In this document: one piece after another, positions 47,122-57,178 of the stretch
How the letters are laid out: each line of letters begins with the position of its first letter
Numbering within the stretch: position 1 is the stretch's first letter
Source: Ammoniphilus sp. CFH 90114
Lineage (GTDB): Bacteria; Bacillota; Bacilli; Aneurinibacillales; RAOX-1
NCBI RefSeq assembly: GCF_004123195.1
Contig: NZ_SDLI01000004.1
Coordinates: forward strand, 62,001 to 126,000
Reading direction: 5' to 3'
Length of the DNA: 64,000 bases
Position numbers and translations under genes: made by a program
The notes under the pieces: model-generated
The model's database searches: none
What the model was told of the DNA's origin: nothing
Seen by the model: only the letters and a program-made list of their open reading frames with translations

Positions 47122-48018
47122 TTGGAAATACGAAAAGTAAAGGGTATGAAGATCATCATTACCGGAGCGAATAGCGGTATTGGTTATGAAGCAGCCAAGT
47201 TTCTTGCAAGGCATGGTGCCCATATTGTACTTGCAGTTCGGAGTGAGGAAAAAGGCCGGTATGCAGTACAAAGTATTGAGAAAGAACATCAGGGCGCAAG
47301 CGTTTCGACCATGAAGCTGGATCTGTCAGATCTAGCCAGTGTAAAAAGATTTTCCGATGCCTATCAAGAACGGTTCGACCAACTGGGCATCTTGATTAAC
47401 AATGCGGGTGTGATGGCTCCTCCCTACCAGAAAACGAAGGACGGTTTCGAATTGCAATTTGGCGCTAACCATTTAGGTCACTTTGCCTTAACCGGACAGC
47501 TACTACCTTTGTTGAAAGCGACACCCTCTGCCCGTGTAGTTACTTTGAGCAGCATTGCACACAGAGGAGCCTCCATCGACTTTAACAACCTTGATGGTTC
47601 GAAAGGGTACAACAAGATGAAGTTTTATGGGCAAAGCAAGCTTGCCAACCTTCTTTTTGCCAAAGAACTTGACAATAGACTGAAGAAAGCTGAAATAAAC
47701 GTCATCAGCTTGGCCTGTCACCCGGGAATTGCTTCAACGAATCTGTTTAAGCTCGGCGGGGAACGCATGCAGTCGTTCTTGAAGACCTTGCTCCAAGCGT
47801 TCTTTCAGTCACCGGAGATGGGAGTTTTGCCTACGCTGTACGCGGCGACCGAACCCACGCTGAAAGGTGGGGAATACATTGGACCCGACGGAAGAGGAAA
47901 CCGCAAAGGGAACCCTCATATCGAAGTGCCAGCCAAGGAGGTCTACAATGAAGCAACCATGAAGAAACTGTGGGATGTGTCCGAGGAATTAACAGGTGTC
48001 GTGTATGATTTTTCTTAA
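47122..48018 (+). CDS. Short-chain dehydrogenase, retinol-dehydrogenase/WWOX-like
   Basis: 298 residues from TTG 47122 (GGAGGG 7 nt upstream). Cofactor motif ITGANSGIGYEAAKFLA, NNAGVM, and active site S...YGQSK with Tyr and Lys in KFYGQSKLANLLF. The segment HLGHFALTGQLLPLL is typical of the retinol-dehydrogenase-like group. An imperfect 15-bp palindrome (GTGGTAAGGTACTAC) lies upstream near 47073 and may be an operator. Confidence 0.86.
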   Translation: MEIRKVKGMKIIITGANSGIGYEAAKFLARHGAHIVLAVRSEEKGRYAVQSIEKEHQGASVSTMKLDLSDLASVKRFSDAYQERFDQLGILINNAGVMAPPYQKTKDGFELQFGANHLGHFALTGQLLPLLKATPSARVVTLSSIAHRGASIDFNNLDGSKGYNKMKFYGQSKLANLLFAKELDNRLKKAEINVISLACHPGIASTNLFKLGGERMQSFLKTLLQAFFQSPEMGVLPTLYAATEPTLKGGEYIGPDGRGNRKGNPHIEVPAKEVYNEATMKKLWDVSEELTGVVYDFS

Positions 48019-48087
48019 GCTCCATCGGGGACATGATGATTTCAGTTTCCACCACACCACCGACTTTTATTTGCAAGATAAGGGTGG

Positions 48088-48966
48088 TTATTTGCAATTC
48101 TCTTTTAAGAATTCATAGAGCTTGGCACTTGCCTGCTTTAATGGATAATCCGATGATTTGAAGAGGACGCCGAAGGTCATATGAACAAGGCTGCCGTTCA
48201 AAGGCCGAATCGTTGTGCCTGCAGGAATAGGTTTTAAAGCGATTTCTGGCACGAGTGCTATACCTAACCCGCTTTCGACATAATAGGGTAAAGCGGTCAT
48301 GCTGCCAATTTCCATGGTTTCTATCGGTATATTCCCTGATTCTTGTAAAACCATCTCCAGTTTCTTGCGGTATGGACAAGTGGCTGAAGTAATGAGGAGA
48401 CGATGTGACCGAATATCCTCCGGCGAAACCGCTGAAAGATGGGCAAGAGGATGATTTTCCGGCATCAAGACCACAAAGCTTTCCTTAAACCACGGTTCAA
48501 AATGCAGGTCAGAACCGATATCCGGTGTTGAACATAGAGCTAGGTCCAGATCCCCTTTAAGAAGCCGCTCGCTTAGCGTTGGCGTGTTAGCAACCTCTAT
48601 GGCGATTCGAATCTTGGGATACTGAGTTAAAAAGCTCTCTAAGATCCTCGGCAATCGGTAACTGGCTGTTGGCTCCGTAACCCCTAAACGAATATTACCA
48701 CTTTCCCCTAGTTGTAAATCCAATAAATTCTTTTCTAACCGATCAATGTCCTTCATGATCGGCAAACTTTGTTCGTAGAATAGCCTTCCCGCTTCGGTTA
48801 AGCGGATTTTTTTCCCGCGTTCGATAAGCAGAATGCCCAATTCAGACTCAAGCTTCTGTATCTGCATCGTGACAGTAGATTGCACATAGTTCATTTCATC
48901 AGCTGCACGATGGAAGCTGCCATACTTCACGATCATATGGAAAGTTTTTAACGTTTTAAGATCCAT
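48088..48966 (-). CDS. LysR-family regulator
   Basis: 292 residues. N-terminal winged helix (FHMIVKYGSFHRAADEMNYV), effector domain with PEIALKPIPAGTTIRPL at the end. ATG 48966 has GAGG 7 nt upstream. Divergent from the SDR gene at 49092, which it probably controls from the 125-bp shared region. Confidence 0.9.
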   Translation of the reverse strand: MDLKTLKTFHMIVKYGSFHRAADEMNYVQSTVTMQIQKLESELGILLIERGKKIRLTEAGRLFYEQSLPIMKDIDRLEKNLLDLQLGESGNIRLGVTEPTASYRLPRILESFLTQYPKIRIAIEVANTPTLSERLLKGDLDLALCSTPDIGSDLHFEPWFKESFVVLMPENHPLAHLSAVSPEDIRSHRLLITSATCPYRKKLEMVLQESGNIPIETMEIGSMTALPYYVESGLGIALVPEIALKPIPAGTTIRPLNGSLVHMTFGVLFKSSDYPLKQASAKLYEFLKENCK

Positions 48967-49091
48967 CACTATGCCTCATCTCAATAAATATTCATTTTTT
49001 TTGAACCGAATGTTCAATTAATTCAATTATACAAATAGATTACAGGATTATACAATAATTTATATCATTGTGAAAAAAGGAGATGACAAAC

Positions 49092-49832
49092 ATGGATTTA
49101 AAAGATAAAGTGGCTCTTGTTACAGGCGGTGGCACAGGAATTGGGAGGGCTACTTCTCTTGCACTAGCCGAACGAGGGGCATACGTCGCCGTAAACTATT
49201 CGCGCTCAAAAACTGACGCTGATGAAACCGTTCAACTCATCATGAACAAAGGTGGACGCGCTATAGCCATTCAAGCCGATGTCTCGAGGGATCAGGAGGT
49301 TCGAGAAATGGTAAGACAAGTGGTCGAGCAATTTGGAACCATTGATGTACTCGTGAATAATGCCAGTATTACACGACACATTCCCTTTGATGATCTAGAA
49401 GCGGCTACAGAAGAAGTGTGGGACGAACTGTATAACGTCAATGTCAAAGGAATGTACTACTGCGCGCGCGCTGTTGCTTCTTTCATGAAAACGAATCAGC
49501 AAGGTGCCATCGTGAATCTTGGTAGTATTGCTGGGCAAACAGGATTAGGCTCCTCTCTTCCTTACGCCGTTTCGAAAGCAGCCGTTCACGGTCTGACGAA
49601 ATCGCTAGCACGTGCCTTGGCACCGGATATTCGAGTCAACTGCGTGGTACCGGGCGCCGTGTCGACAAGATGGTGGGCGGGAAGAGAAGAACAAATGAAG
49701 AGATTAGCCCCTCATCTTTTATTGCAACGGATCTCCACACCTGAAGATATAGCTACACTGATTTGTGCAGCCTTAGAACAAGAAGCCATGACAGGCCAAA
49801 TCATTACAGTGGACAGCGGACAAACGTTGTAA
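49092..49832 (+). CDS. Short-chain dehydrogenase/reductase (FabG-like)
   Basis: 246 residues. TGGGTGIGRATSLAL cofactor site, NNAS, and catalytic Ser (NLGSIAGQTG), Tyr and Lys (YAVSKAAVHG). AAGGAG lies 9 nt before ATG 49092; an ATG 9 nt earlier sits against the site. Substrate unknown. Divergent LysR gene. Confidence 0.88.
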   Translation: MDLKDKVALVTGGGTGIGRATSLALAERGAYVAVNYSRSKTDADETVQLIMNKGGRAIAIQADVSRDQEVREMVRQVVEQFGTIDVLVNNASITRHIPFDDLEAATEEVWDELYNVNVKGMYYCARAVASFMKTNQQGAIVNLGSIAGQTGLGSSLPYAVSKAAVHGLTKSLARALAPDIRVNCVVPGAVSTRWWAGREEQMKRLAPHLLLQRISTPEDIATLICAALEQEAMTGQIITVDSGQTL

Positions 49833-49849
49833 GACTTACACTCAAAATA

Positions 49850-49890
49850 AAATGACCGAACAAGTAAACGCTTGTTTCGGTCATTTCTTT
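49850..49890 (+). terminator. Terminator of the SDR gene
   Basis: AAATGACCGAA-CAAG and CTTG-TTTCGGTCATTT pair, then CTTTT. Confidence 0.85.
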
Positions 49891-49911
49891 TACATCGTCT
49901 TATTTCACGCT

Positions 49912-50067
49912 TTGTAGATTCTCTCAGAGCTAAGCTAGAATAACAGTCATATTTATTAGTAGAACAAAGCAGTCACTTTCAAGGGACGAGATGTCTCCAT
50001 AATTCAGTAGGATCCACTCCCAATACAGAGGTAGTACGGCCTAGCGGTCCACCTCTCTATTGTTTTT
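49912..50067 (+). ncRNA. Possible small RNA between convergent genes
   Basis: TTGTAG, 18-nt spacer, TAGAAT (49936) could start a plus-strand RNA of about 120 nt. It would end in a hairpin (AGAGGT ... ACCTCT, 50027-50056) followed by CTATTGTTTTT. No ribosome site or ORF. Evidence is weak; the hairpin may only terminate dat on the other strand. Confidence 0.25.
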
Positions 50068-50921
50068 CATTTATTAATAGTGCCTTTACTACTAAGCATT
50101 ACTTGATGTTCATATACTTTTTGTAGCATTTGAGTAACAGGACCAGGACTGCCATTGCCAATTACTTCTTGATCAACCTGGATTACAGGTGCAATTTCCA
50201 TTGTAGTACTTGTGACAAAAACTTCATCAGCATTAAGTAATTCTTTTACCGATATGGGCTCTTCAATAATTTCACGTGTGATCTCCCTTGCTAGACGGAA
50301 TACTTCTGCTCGCGTTATCCCTTCCAGAATTAGATTGTTGGCTGGGTGTGTATATATCAATTCATTTTTAACTATAAACACATTTGTAGAGCTTCCTTCT
50401 GATACAATATTGCCACGATGTAATATGGCCTCTTCACATCCAGATTCCTTTGCTGCTTGCTTTGCTAATACATTTCCTAGTAAATTTAAGCTTTTTATGT
50501 CACAGCGATGCCAACGAATATCCTCACTTAATATTGCTTTTATTCCGTGTTTGTTCTGTTCGATAGGTCGCTTCGTTTCTTGGGTATATGCAACTACCAC
50601 TGGAGTAGATTGGTAAGGAAAATGATGTGTTCTAGGTGCTACGCCGCGCGTAACCTGGATGTATATATTGCCATCTTGTAGTCCATTTCTTTTAACAAGC
50701 TCTAGCAATCTATTACTAACTTCCTCCGATGAAAATGGCAAAGTCATTTTAATTTTGGATGCACTTTGTTCTAAACGATGAATATGAGCATTTAGTCTAA
50801 AACAGCCGCCATTGTAAACACGAATTACTTCATACACTCCATCACCAAATTGGTAGCCACGGTCTTCGATATTAATCGAATCTTCGGCATCTTCGATAAA
50901 CCTATCATTTAACAGAATCAT
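50067..50921 (-). CDS. dat: D-amino-acid aminotransferase
   Basis: 284 residues from ATG 50921. Fold-type IV PLP enzyme: EDRGYQFGDGVYEVIRVYNG at the N-terminus, PLP lysine in CDIKSLNLLGNVLAKQ, and SEGSSTNVFIV and EITREI phosphate-site segments. These fit D-alanine transaminase. Follows the DmpA-like peptidase gene, suggesting use of D-amino acids or D-peptides. Confidence 0.87.
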   Translation of the reverse strand: MILLNDRFIEDAEDSINIEDRGYQFGDGVYEVIRVYNGGCFRLNAHIHRLEQSASKIKMTLPFSSEEVSNRLLELVKRNGLQDGNIYIQVTRGVAPRTHHFPYQSTPVVVAYTQETKRPIEQNKHGIKAILSEDIRWHRCDIKSLNLLGNVLAKQAAKESGCEEAILHRGNIVSEGSSTNVFIVKNELIYTHPANNLILEGITRAEVFRLAREITREIIEEPISVKELLNADEVFVTSTTMEIAPVIQVDQEVIGNGSPGPVTQMLQKVYEHQVMLSSKGTINK

Positions 50922-50977
50922 TTTTGCCACATCCTTGATAATTATATGTTATTGCGATGAGCAATACTTTCCGTTTA

Positions 50978-52069
50978 TTATTCAGTTAATAGACTGTAAG
51001 GAAAACTTTCTACCTGTCTACCTTTTCTTCCGGTCGTAGTCACAGCACAACTTATTGAATTTAAGATTGCTTCTTCCGTCACTTCTGCTGCCGCGGTAAA
51101 TAAATTATTCATAATAGGTTTATCTTCCCTAAGCGTGGTTAATTTCTCTTTACTGTCATTATTAAAATGCTGGCATATTTGAGCTGTTGAGAAGGCAATT
51201 ACGATATCCCCACTTCCATGGCTCATATGACTTCCCGTTCTACCTAAGCCTATTCCACACCGTTTGGCAACTCTATTCAACTGCCGCTCGCTCAGTGGTG
51301 CATCCGTTGCTAAAACGATCATGATGGAACCATCCATTGACCTTTCTTGTGAGGAGGAATTATTTCCTTCACCATCTGAGTTATTACGTTTTATAAAACG
51401 ACTGTAATTATACAACTCTTCTTGTTTACCAAAATTACTTAATACAAGACAACCTACCGTATATGTTTCTCCACTTTCAGATATAGTTATCAAACGAGAT
51501 GAACAACCAATGCCTCCCTTATAATCGAAACAGATCATTCCAGTGCCAGCACCCACCGCACCTTCTTCAACTCTATTGGTTGAAGCTTTAAAAATAGCTT
51601 CCCTAGCATGCTCAGTTTGGACAGGCATATACCTAATTGAGTTTAAGTAGCTGTCATTGCATTCTCCAACCACGATATTGATTGTCCCAGTTGTTTCACC
51701 AATTTCCGGATTTTGCTCTAGCATATACTCTAAAGTCCCTTGCGTAACAGAAGGTACAGCAAATGTGTTAGTTAACATGATTGGAGATTCTAGCTGCCCT
51801 AATTCGTTCACTTGCACTAGTCCTGTGGATTTACCAAAACCATTAAAGACATAGGTCGTGGCAATAACCTTTTCTTTAAAAAGGTTCTTACTGTGAGGTA
51901 AAATAGCAGTTACACCAGTGCATGCATATTCGTTAACTCGGTCTGTAATGGGATGATTCAGCGTAACATGCCCAACTCTTACGCCTGTCACATCAGTAAT
52001 ACAGTTCTTTTCACCCGTAGGTAAACGGCCTATAGAATAACCAAGTTCTCTGATTTTCATTCTTTTCAA
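50978..52069 (-). CDS. P1-family (DmpA-like) aminopeptidase
   Basis: 363 residues. N-terminal-nucleophile type peptidase; self-cleavage is expected before the Ser in SMDGSIMIVLATDAPLS. Other family marks are ITDVTGVRVGHVTL, VGAGTGMICFDYKGGIG and RTGSHMSHGSGDIVIAFST. DmpA releases N-terminal D- or L-residues. TTG 52069 has GGTGAG 6 nt upstream. Between the ABC importer and dat genes. Confidence 0.88.
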   Translation of the reverse strand: MKRMKIRELGYSIGRLPTGEKNCITDVTGVRVGHVTLNHPITDRVNEYACTGVTAILPHSKNLFKEKVIATTYVFNGFGKSTGLVQVNELGQLESPIMLTNTFAVPSVTQGTLEYMLEQNPEIGETTGTINIVVGECNDSYLNSIRYMPVQTEHAREAIFKASTNRVEEGAVGAGTGMICFDYKGGIGCSSRLITISESGETYTVGCLVLSNFGKQEELYNYSRFIKRNNSDGEGNNSSSQERSMDGSIMIVLATDAPLSERQLNRVAKRCGIGLGRTGSHMSHGSGDIVIAFSTAQICQHFNNDSKEKLTTLREDKPIMNNLFTAAAEVTEEAILNSISCAVTTTGRKGRQVESFPYSLLTE

Positions 52070-52174
52070 CTAAAACTCACCTCAATTCTTTATATCTTTT
52101 ATATGTAAGTCAGCAGACATTTCCATATAAGGAAAATACCCCACATCCTAACGGACATGAGGTACAATTATCCG

Positions 52175-52915
52175 CTATAACACCCTGCTCAAAAAATCCC
52201 TCGTCCTTTCGTTTTTCGGTGATTCAAATATTTCAATTGGACTACCTTGTTCAACTATCCGGCCGTCATGCATATATATGACAACATCAGCAACTTCTCG
52301 GGCAAATCCCATTTCATGAGTCACTACTACCATAGTCATTCCTTCTTCAGCCAGCTGTTTCATTGTTGTCAGAACCTCGCCCACTAGTTCTGGATCTAGA
52401 GCAGATGTCGGTTCATCAAATAGAAGGATTTCCGGTTTCATGGCTAATGACCGAGCTATAGCAACTCTCTGTTTCTGCCCACCAGAAAGTTTTGATGGAT
52501 ATACATCAATCTTGTCAATTAGCCCCACTTTTTCTAGCAATCTCTTTCCTTCCTCAATTGCATGTTGTTTAGGTATTTTCTTTACATAAATAGGGGCTTC
52601 AATAACATTCTCAAGTACTGTTTTATGTGGAAAAAGATTAAAATGCTGGAATACCATCCCTACTCTTTCCCGATGTTTATTCATGTCCTGACTCTTAGGA
52701 TTAACTGCAATTCCATCAAGCAATATTGTTCCACTATCGCATTGTTCAAGAAAGTTTAAACATCTTAACAAAGTACTCTTTCCCGATCCACTAGCCCCAA
52801 TTAAAACCACAACTTCACTTTGATTTACAGACAGATCAATATCCTTTAGTACGTGCAATTTTCCAAAACACTTATTAAGTTTATCTACTCTTAAGATCTT
52901 ATGACGATTCTCCAT
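52175..52915 (-). CDS. Polar amino-acid ABC transporter ATPase
   Basis: 246 residues. Walker [15 protein letters not shown], signature [14 protein letters not shown], Walker [15 protein letters not shown]. GlnQ type. Works with the permease and binding protein encoded just upstream. Confidence 0.94.
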   Translation of the reverse strand: MENRHKILRVDKLNKCFGKLHVLKDIDLSVNQSEVVVLIGASGSGKSTLLRCLNFLEQCDSGTILLDGIAVNPKSQDMNKHRERVGMVFQHFNLFPHKTVLENVIEAPIYVKKIPKQHAIEEGKRLLEKVGLIDKIDVYPSKLSGGQKQRVAIARSLAMKPEILLFDEPTSALDPELVGEVLTTMKQLAEEGMTMVVVTHEMGFAREVADVVIYMHDGRIVEQGSPIEIFESPKNERTRDFLSRVL

Positions 52916-52924
52916 GTTAACCTC

Positions 52925-53614
52925 CTAATTACTTACCTTTAATCTCTTTTCAAGAATCTTCACAAAGAAAGTAAAGACATAAACTATAAAGAGGTAATAA
53001 ACGGAAACTATCAATAAATAGGTCATAAAGTCAAAATTGGTTGATCCTTCAAGGTTAGCGACTCCAAACAATTCCTGCATACCGATGAAGGAAGCTAGCG
53101 CGGAGTCTTTTAGAGCAATTATAAATTGGTTGCCCAATGAAGGAATTGCACGCCGAAATGCCTGCGGTAAAATTATTCTTCTCATCGTCAGAGAGGCACT
53201 CATACCCAAAGATCTTCCCGCTTCCATTTGACCATCGTCTATAGATTCAATGGATCCTCTTATAATTTCAGTTAAGTAACCTCCCACATGGAACGCAAGG
53301 CCAATTGTTACAGCCCAAAAAGTTGGTATTAAAACTATGTTGGTTAACCCATAGAACAAAACGAATATTTGCACAACTAAAGGTGTACCTCGGATAATCC
53401 AAACGTAAAAATCTGAGATCCACATAAGCGGCTTTATCTTCGAGACTTTTAAGAATCCAAAAAACAAACCAAAAACAAGGGCTATTGAAAAGGCGCAGAC
53501 TGTAACCGCTATCGTCCAGAACATGGCTACAATAAATAAATCAAAACTATCAATGAATGTTGTAATAAAATGACTGATACCTTCCAAGCTGTTCACTCCT
53601 AACCATTTAAACAA
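52925..53614 (-). CDS. Polar amino-acid ABC transporter permease
   Basis: 229 residues, about five helices, with the His/Glu/Gln-type permease signature (TPLVVQIFVLFYG) and EAA loop (MEAGRSLGMSASLTMRRIIL). Nine bases before the ATPase gene. Confidence 0.93.
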   Translation of the reverse strand: MFKWLGVNSLEGISHFITTFIDSFDLFIVAMFWTIAVTVCAFSIALVFGLFFGFLKVSKIKPLMWISDFYVWIIRGTPLVVQIFVLFYGLTNIVLIPTFWAVTIGLAFHVGGYLTEIIRGSIESIDDGQMEAGRSLGMSASLTMRRIILPQAFRRAIPSLGNQFIIALKDSALASFIGMQELFGVANLEGSTNFDFMTYLLIVSVYYLFIVYVFTFFVKILEKRLKVSN

Positions 53615-53634
53615 CAGGTTATTAAACAGGGTAA

Positions 53635-54441
53635 TTAATCCACAGTATTTTTTGGTGGTTCAGTAACATCAACCCCAATCCACTTCATGGATAGTTCCTT
53701 TAATTTCCCGTTCGCTCTTAACTGATCCATTGCATCATTAATTGCTTCTAGTAATTTTTCATTATCCTTGTCTATAGGAATCGCTTGTTCTGTCTTATTA
53801 AATTGTTGTTGCGCCTCTAGTTTTAAACCGTTTTGGATAGCCAATTGCCCGAGTATGGCATCAGTAATTCCTGCATCTCCATGGCCACTAGCAACAGCTT
53901 GTAATGCGCGTAAATCATCATCATAAAAGTCGAATTTATCCGTGTACTGCTGTGCTTCTTGGTAGTAGTTTGAGCTTCTATTTAAAGCGATTGTGGCACC
54001 TTTTAAGTCGTCTACTGTTTTTATGTTACTTCCAGGTGGGGAAAAGATCATAGATCCTGAATAGTAATAAGGTTGTGTAAAATTCACTTGTTTCTTACGG
54101 TCTTCAGTAATAGTATGACTGTTAATGGCTATATCGTATCTTCCCTGTTGTATTCCTGTAATCATCCCGCTAAAATCAGCTTTTTCAAACTTCGGCTCCA
54201 AACCTAATATCTTTGCAATTTCTCTACCAACGTCGATATCATAACCTACCATTTCTCCATTTTGCATGTCAGTAAATGGTACAAATCCTCCGGATGAAAC
54301 AATGGTCAGTTTTCCTGGCTCTACAAGATCAAATTCTTGAGATATGTCCTTACTGCCAGTCTCAACGCTATTACTTTGACCGCAAGCAGTCAGTATCATC
54401 AATATTATGAATAAAAAAAGAGTGCTAAGTTTCCTCATCAT
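53635..54441 (-). CDS. Amino-acid ABC transporter binding lipoprotein
   Basis: 268 residues. Lipobox ILTACGQ after a short signal peptide; SBP family 3 marks GYDIDVGREIAKILG, DIAINSHTITEDRKKQVNFT and ATIALNRSSNYYQEAQ. AAAGGAG precedes the tandem ATG. Ligand probably a polar amino acid, and by context perhaps a D-amino acid or dipeptide product. Confidence 0.92.
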   Translation of the reverse strand: MMRKLSTLFLFIILMILTACGQSNSVETGSKDISQEFDLVEPGKLTIVSSGGFVPFTDMQNGEMVGYDIDVGREIAKILGLEPKFEKADFSGMITGIQQGRYDIAINSHTITEDRKKQVNFTQPYYYSGSMIFSPPGSNIKTVDDLKGATIALNRSSNYYQEAQQYTDKFDFYDDDLRALQAVASGHGDAGITDAILGQLAIQNGLKLEAQQQFNKTEQAIPIDKDNEKLLEAINDAMDQLRANGKLKELSMKWIGVDVTEPPKNTVD

Positions 54442-54814
54442 TTTATCTCCTTTACATTTTGATTTATTACTATAGCTTATTAATTTTGGATTTCTTCCTT
54501 TTATTTACTAGTCGATTCCACTCACCCCTTGACCTATTAAATTACATCTGAATTGATCCTCAACAAATATGGCTTGTGATCCCTCCTTATTAAGTCACAG
54601 TGATGAATTTTATAAATAAACCAGCAATAAACACTGGATATTTACATAAGTAATATCCTTTCAACATACGTGCCAAGAAGTAAGAGTTGGCTCTTTTGTT
54701 TTTTATAAAATTTCTGTATATTTCATATAAACTATATTAGATTAGTTAAATTAATAGATCCAATCGATTTTTTAATTTTTAGAATTATACATTTCTATTA
54801 CAGGTGGGATGAAA
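54442..54814. other. Divergent promoter region, binding protein and LysR genes
   Basis: About 370 AT-rich bases without a gene. Must hold the promoters of both directions and a LysR site; AT-rich inverted stretches such as ATAAACTATATTAGATTAGT occur near 54725-54745, but no single operator stands out. Confidence 0.45.
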
Positions 54815-55702
54815 TTGAATATCGAACAAATTGAGGCTTTTCTATATGTATCTTTAACAAAAAGTTTTAAAAAGGCGGGAGAACTGCTATATATCTCCCA
54901 ACCAACAGTTAGTGCAAGAATAAAAACTCTGGAAAATGAAATAGGTCATCAGCTTTTTGTCAGAAACGGCAAGCAAATAACATTAACCAAGGAAGGAGAA
55001 GCATTTATCCCTTATGCAAAAAAAGGAGTAGAATTCTTACAAGATGGATTATTAGCTATTGATGATACCAAGGGTAAAACTAAAGGAAATATCAGCGTTT
55101 CAATAGTATTAACAATGACCAATTATATTTTTCCAAGCCTGATCAGGGACTTTAATCAATCATTTCCTGAGGTGAAGTTAACTGTACATACAGGACACTC
55201 CCATAATGTACTGAATATGGTTCTGAACCATGATGTCTCACTCGGAATCTCACGTTCTGTAGACCACCCCAAAATTAAAACGATTCACTTATTAGATGAT
55301 GAAATGGTACTTGTTATCTATCGTGACCATCCTTTTTTCTCTCGAAATTCCATTCTCTTAGAAGAAGTTGTAAACGAACCCTTAATATTATTTAATCGAG
55401 GTTCACTTGATTGGGCACTAATAAACAATGCTTTTGGTCATTTGAACCGAAAACCCAACGTAGTTCTAGAAGCTGATAATATCGAATTTGTAAAGCAGAT
55501 GATAATGGAGAAAATGGGCATAGGGATTCTTCCACGAACCTCCATTGAGAGAGAGTTAGAGTTTAATAATCTTTGCGTTGTGAAGATAAAAGACCTCCCC
55601 CAATTAAGTCGTCCTTTTCAACTAATCTATCTAAAGGAGACAAAGGTAGAAGGCATACTAAAGGTTTTTATTGACTTTGTGCGTGAAAGAATGACCCTTT
55701 AA
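54815..55702 (+). CDS. LysR-family regulator
   Basis: About 295 residues. Winged helix FLYVSLTKSFKKAGELLYIS then QPTVSARIKTLE; LysR substrate domain follows. TTG 54815 lies 7 nt after AGGTGG, while ATG 54809 is too close. Divergent from the ABC importer operon and therefore its likely regulator. Unusually Lys-rich and AT-rich compared with neighbours. Confidence 0.88.
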   Translation: MNIEQIEAFLYVSLTKSFKKAGELLYISQPTVSARIKTLENEIGHQLFVRNGKQITLTKEGEAFIPYAKKGVEFLQDGLLAIDDTKGKTKGNISVSIVLTMTNYIFPSLIRDFNQSFPEVKLTVHTGHSHNVLNMVLNHDVSLGISRSVDHPKIKTIHLLDDEMVLVIYRDHPFFSRNSILLEEVVNEPLILFNRGSLDWALINNAFGHLNRKPNVVLEADNIEFVKQMIMEKMGIGILPRTSIERELEFNNLCVVKIKDLPQLSRPFQLIYLKETKVEGILKVFIDFVRERMTL

Positions 55703-55815
55703 CCCCAATGTATTTTTAATAAATAGCCAGAATGGGTCATATACACGATAGATTAGAGTTCCTATAATATTCACTAGTAGCAGAAATCCAAAGTAAACAG
55801 CAAGGAGTGCTAGGA

Positions 55816-57153
55816 ATGAAAAAGCAGGAATCCTCATTCTATCAAATCATTTGGAGATGGCATTTTTATGCAGGCCTTATTTTTGCCCCTTTTATATTCA
55901 TCCTAGCTGTAACGGGCTCCGTTTATTTGTTTAAACCACAAATAGAGCAATGGATGTACAAGGATTATTACCATGTTGAACAACAGCACCACAAGATGCT
56001 TCCATCTGGGCAAATTGAAGCCGTCAGGCAGCAGTATCCTGAAGCTCAAGTAACTAAATATCGTCCAGGAGAAAGTTCCACACGTTCCGCTGAGGTGAAA
56101 ATCAATATGCACGGGGAATCTCTAACCGTATTTGTGGATCCTTACACCGGAGAGATCATGGGAGAACTGAACGATAAGAACAGATTAATCGATAGAATCG
56201 AAGAGTTTCACGGAGAGTTGATGTTAGGAACCGTTGGAGACCGAATCGTAGAGTTGACCGCTTGCTGGACCATTATCCTCATTGTGACCGGGATTTACTT
56301 ATGGAGTCCGAAAGGGAAAAGAACAATTGCAGGAGTTCTGATTCCACGTTTCAGTAGTGGAAGGAAAAACTTAATCAGAGATTTACATGTCGTTCCCGGT
56401 TTCTGGTTATCTGCTGCTATACTTTTTCTTGTTATCACCGGTTTGTTGTGGTCTGGACTATGGGGAACGAAGGTTCAATACTTTGCTACGAATGCGGGAG
56501 TCGGATACCCTCCTTCGGTTTGGGTAGGCAGCGCTCCGACCACCATCGTAAAGACCAAAGAGATTGCGGATGTTCCATGGGCGGCTCAGAATTTAGATGT
56601 CCCCCAATCCCAACTTCAAGGTTATATTCCCTTAAGCATTGATGATGTCGTAACGATTACGAATGGACAAAACATACACCCCACTTACACGGTGATCTTC
56701 CCCAAAAAGCCAGAAGGGGTTTATACGATATCCGTCTTCCCTCCCAGAGCGAGAGATGAGGCTACGTTGCATATCGATCAATACACCGGCGCTATCCTAG
56801 CCGACTACCGATATGACCACTATCAACAGATAGGTAAACTCATGGCATGGGGGATCACGGTTCATAAAGGATTGGAATACGGATTACCCAATCAGATCTT
56901 AGGTTTAATCGTTTGCATAGGGATCGTCGGTCTAGTAGTAAGCGGATTTATCTTGTGGTGGAAACGTAAACCAATAGGTCATTTAGGAGCGCCAAAGTCT
57001 CCCGGCTTAAAGAAAATAAAAGGATTAGTCGTAATCCTTACTCTTTTTGGAATCGCATTTCCTTTAGTAGGAGTCTCCCTTGTTTTCGTTTATGTACTAG
57101 ACAGATTCGTTATCCAGAGAGTAGATCGCTTAAAGAGAGTCTTTAATGCATAG
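55816..57153 (+). CDS. PepSY-associated membrane protein
   Basis: 445 residues. N-terminal helix of the PepSY_TM type (IIWRWHFYAGLIFAPFIFIL), PepSY domain near 60-110, further helices near 150, 205, 370 and 410. Such proteins are often linked to iron or copper uptake or reductase systems. AAGGAG lies 8 nt before ATG 55816. Followed closely by a lipoprotein gene. Confidence 0.85.
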   Translation: MKKQESSFYQIIWRWHFYAGLIFAPFIFILAVTGSVYLFKPQIEQWMYKDYYHVEQQHHKMLPSGQIEAVRQQYPEAQVTKYRPGESSTRSAEVKINMHGESLTVFVDPYTGEIMGELNDKNRLIDRIEEFHGELMLGTVGDRIVELTACWTIILIVTGIYLWSPKGKRTIAGVLIPRFSSGRKNLIRDLHVVPGFWLSAAILFLVITGLLWSGLWGTKVQYFATNAGVGYPPSVWVGSAPTTIVKTKEIADVPWAAQNLDVPQSQLQGYIPLSIDDVVTITNGQNIHPTYTVIFPKKPEGVYTISVFPPRARDEATLHIDQYTGAILADYRYDHYQQIGKLMAWGITVHKGLEYGLPNQILGLIVCIGIVGLVVSGFILWWKRKPIGHLGAPKSPGLKKIKGLVVILTLFGIAFPLVGVSLVFVYVLDRFVIQRVDRLKRVFNA

Positions 57154-57178
57154 AGGCTAGGAAAGGAGCCGATGGGAA

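Noticed and set aside
50020-50060. T-box-like AGGTGGACCGC on the minus strand
   Set aside because: It lies after dat, lacks the exact T-box core and no biosynthetic gene follows.
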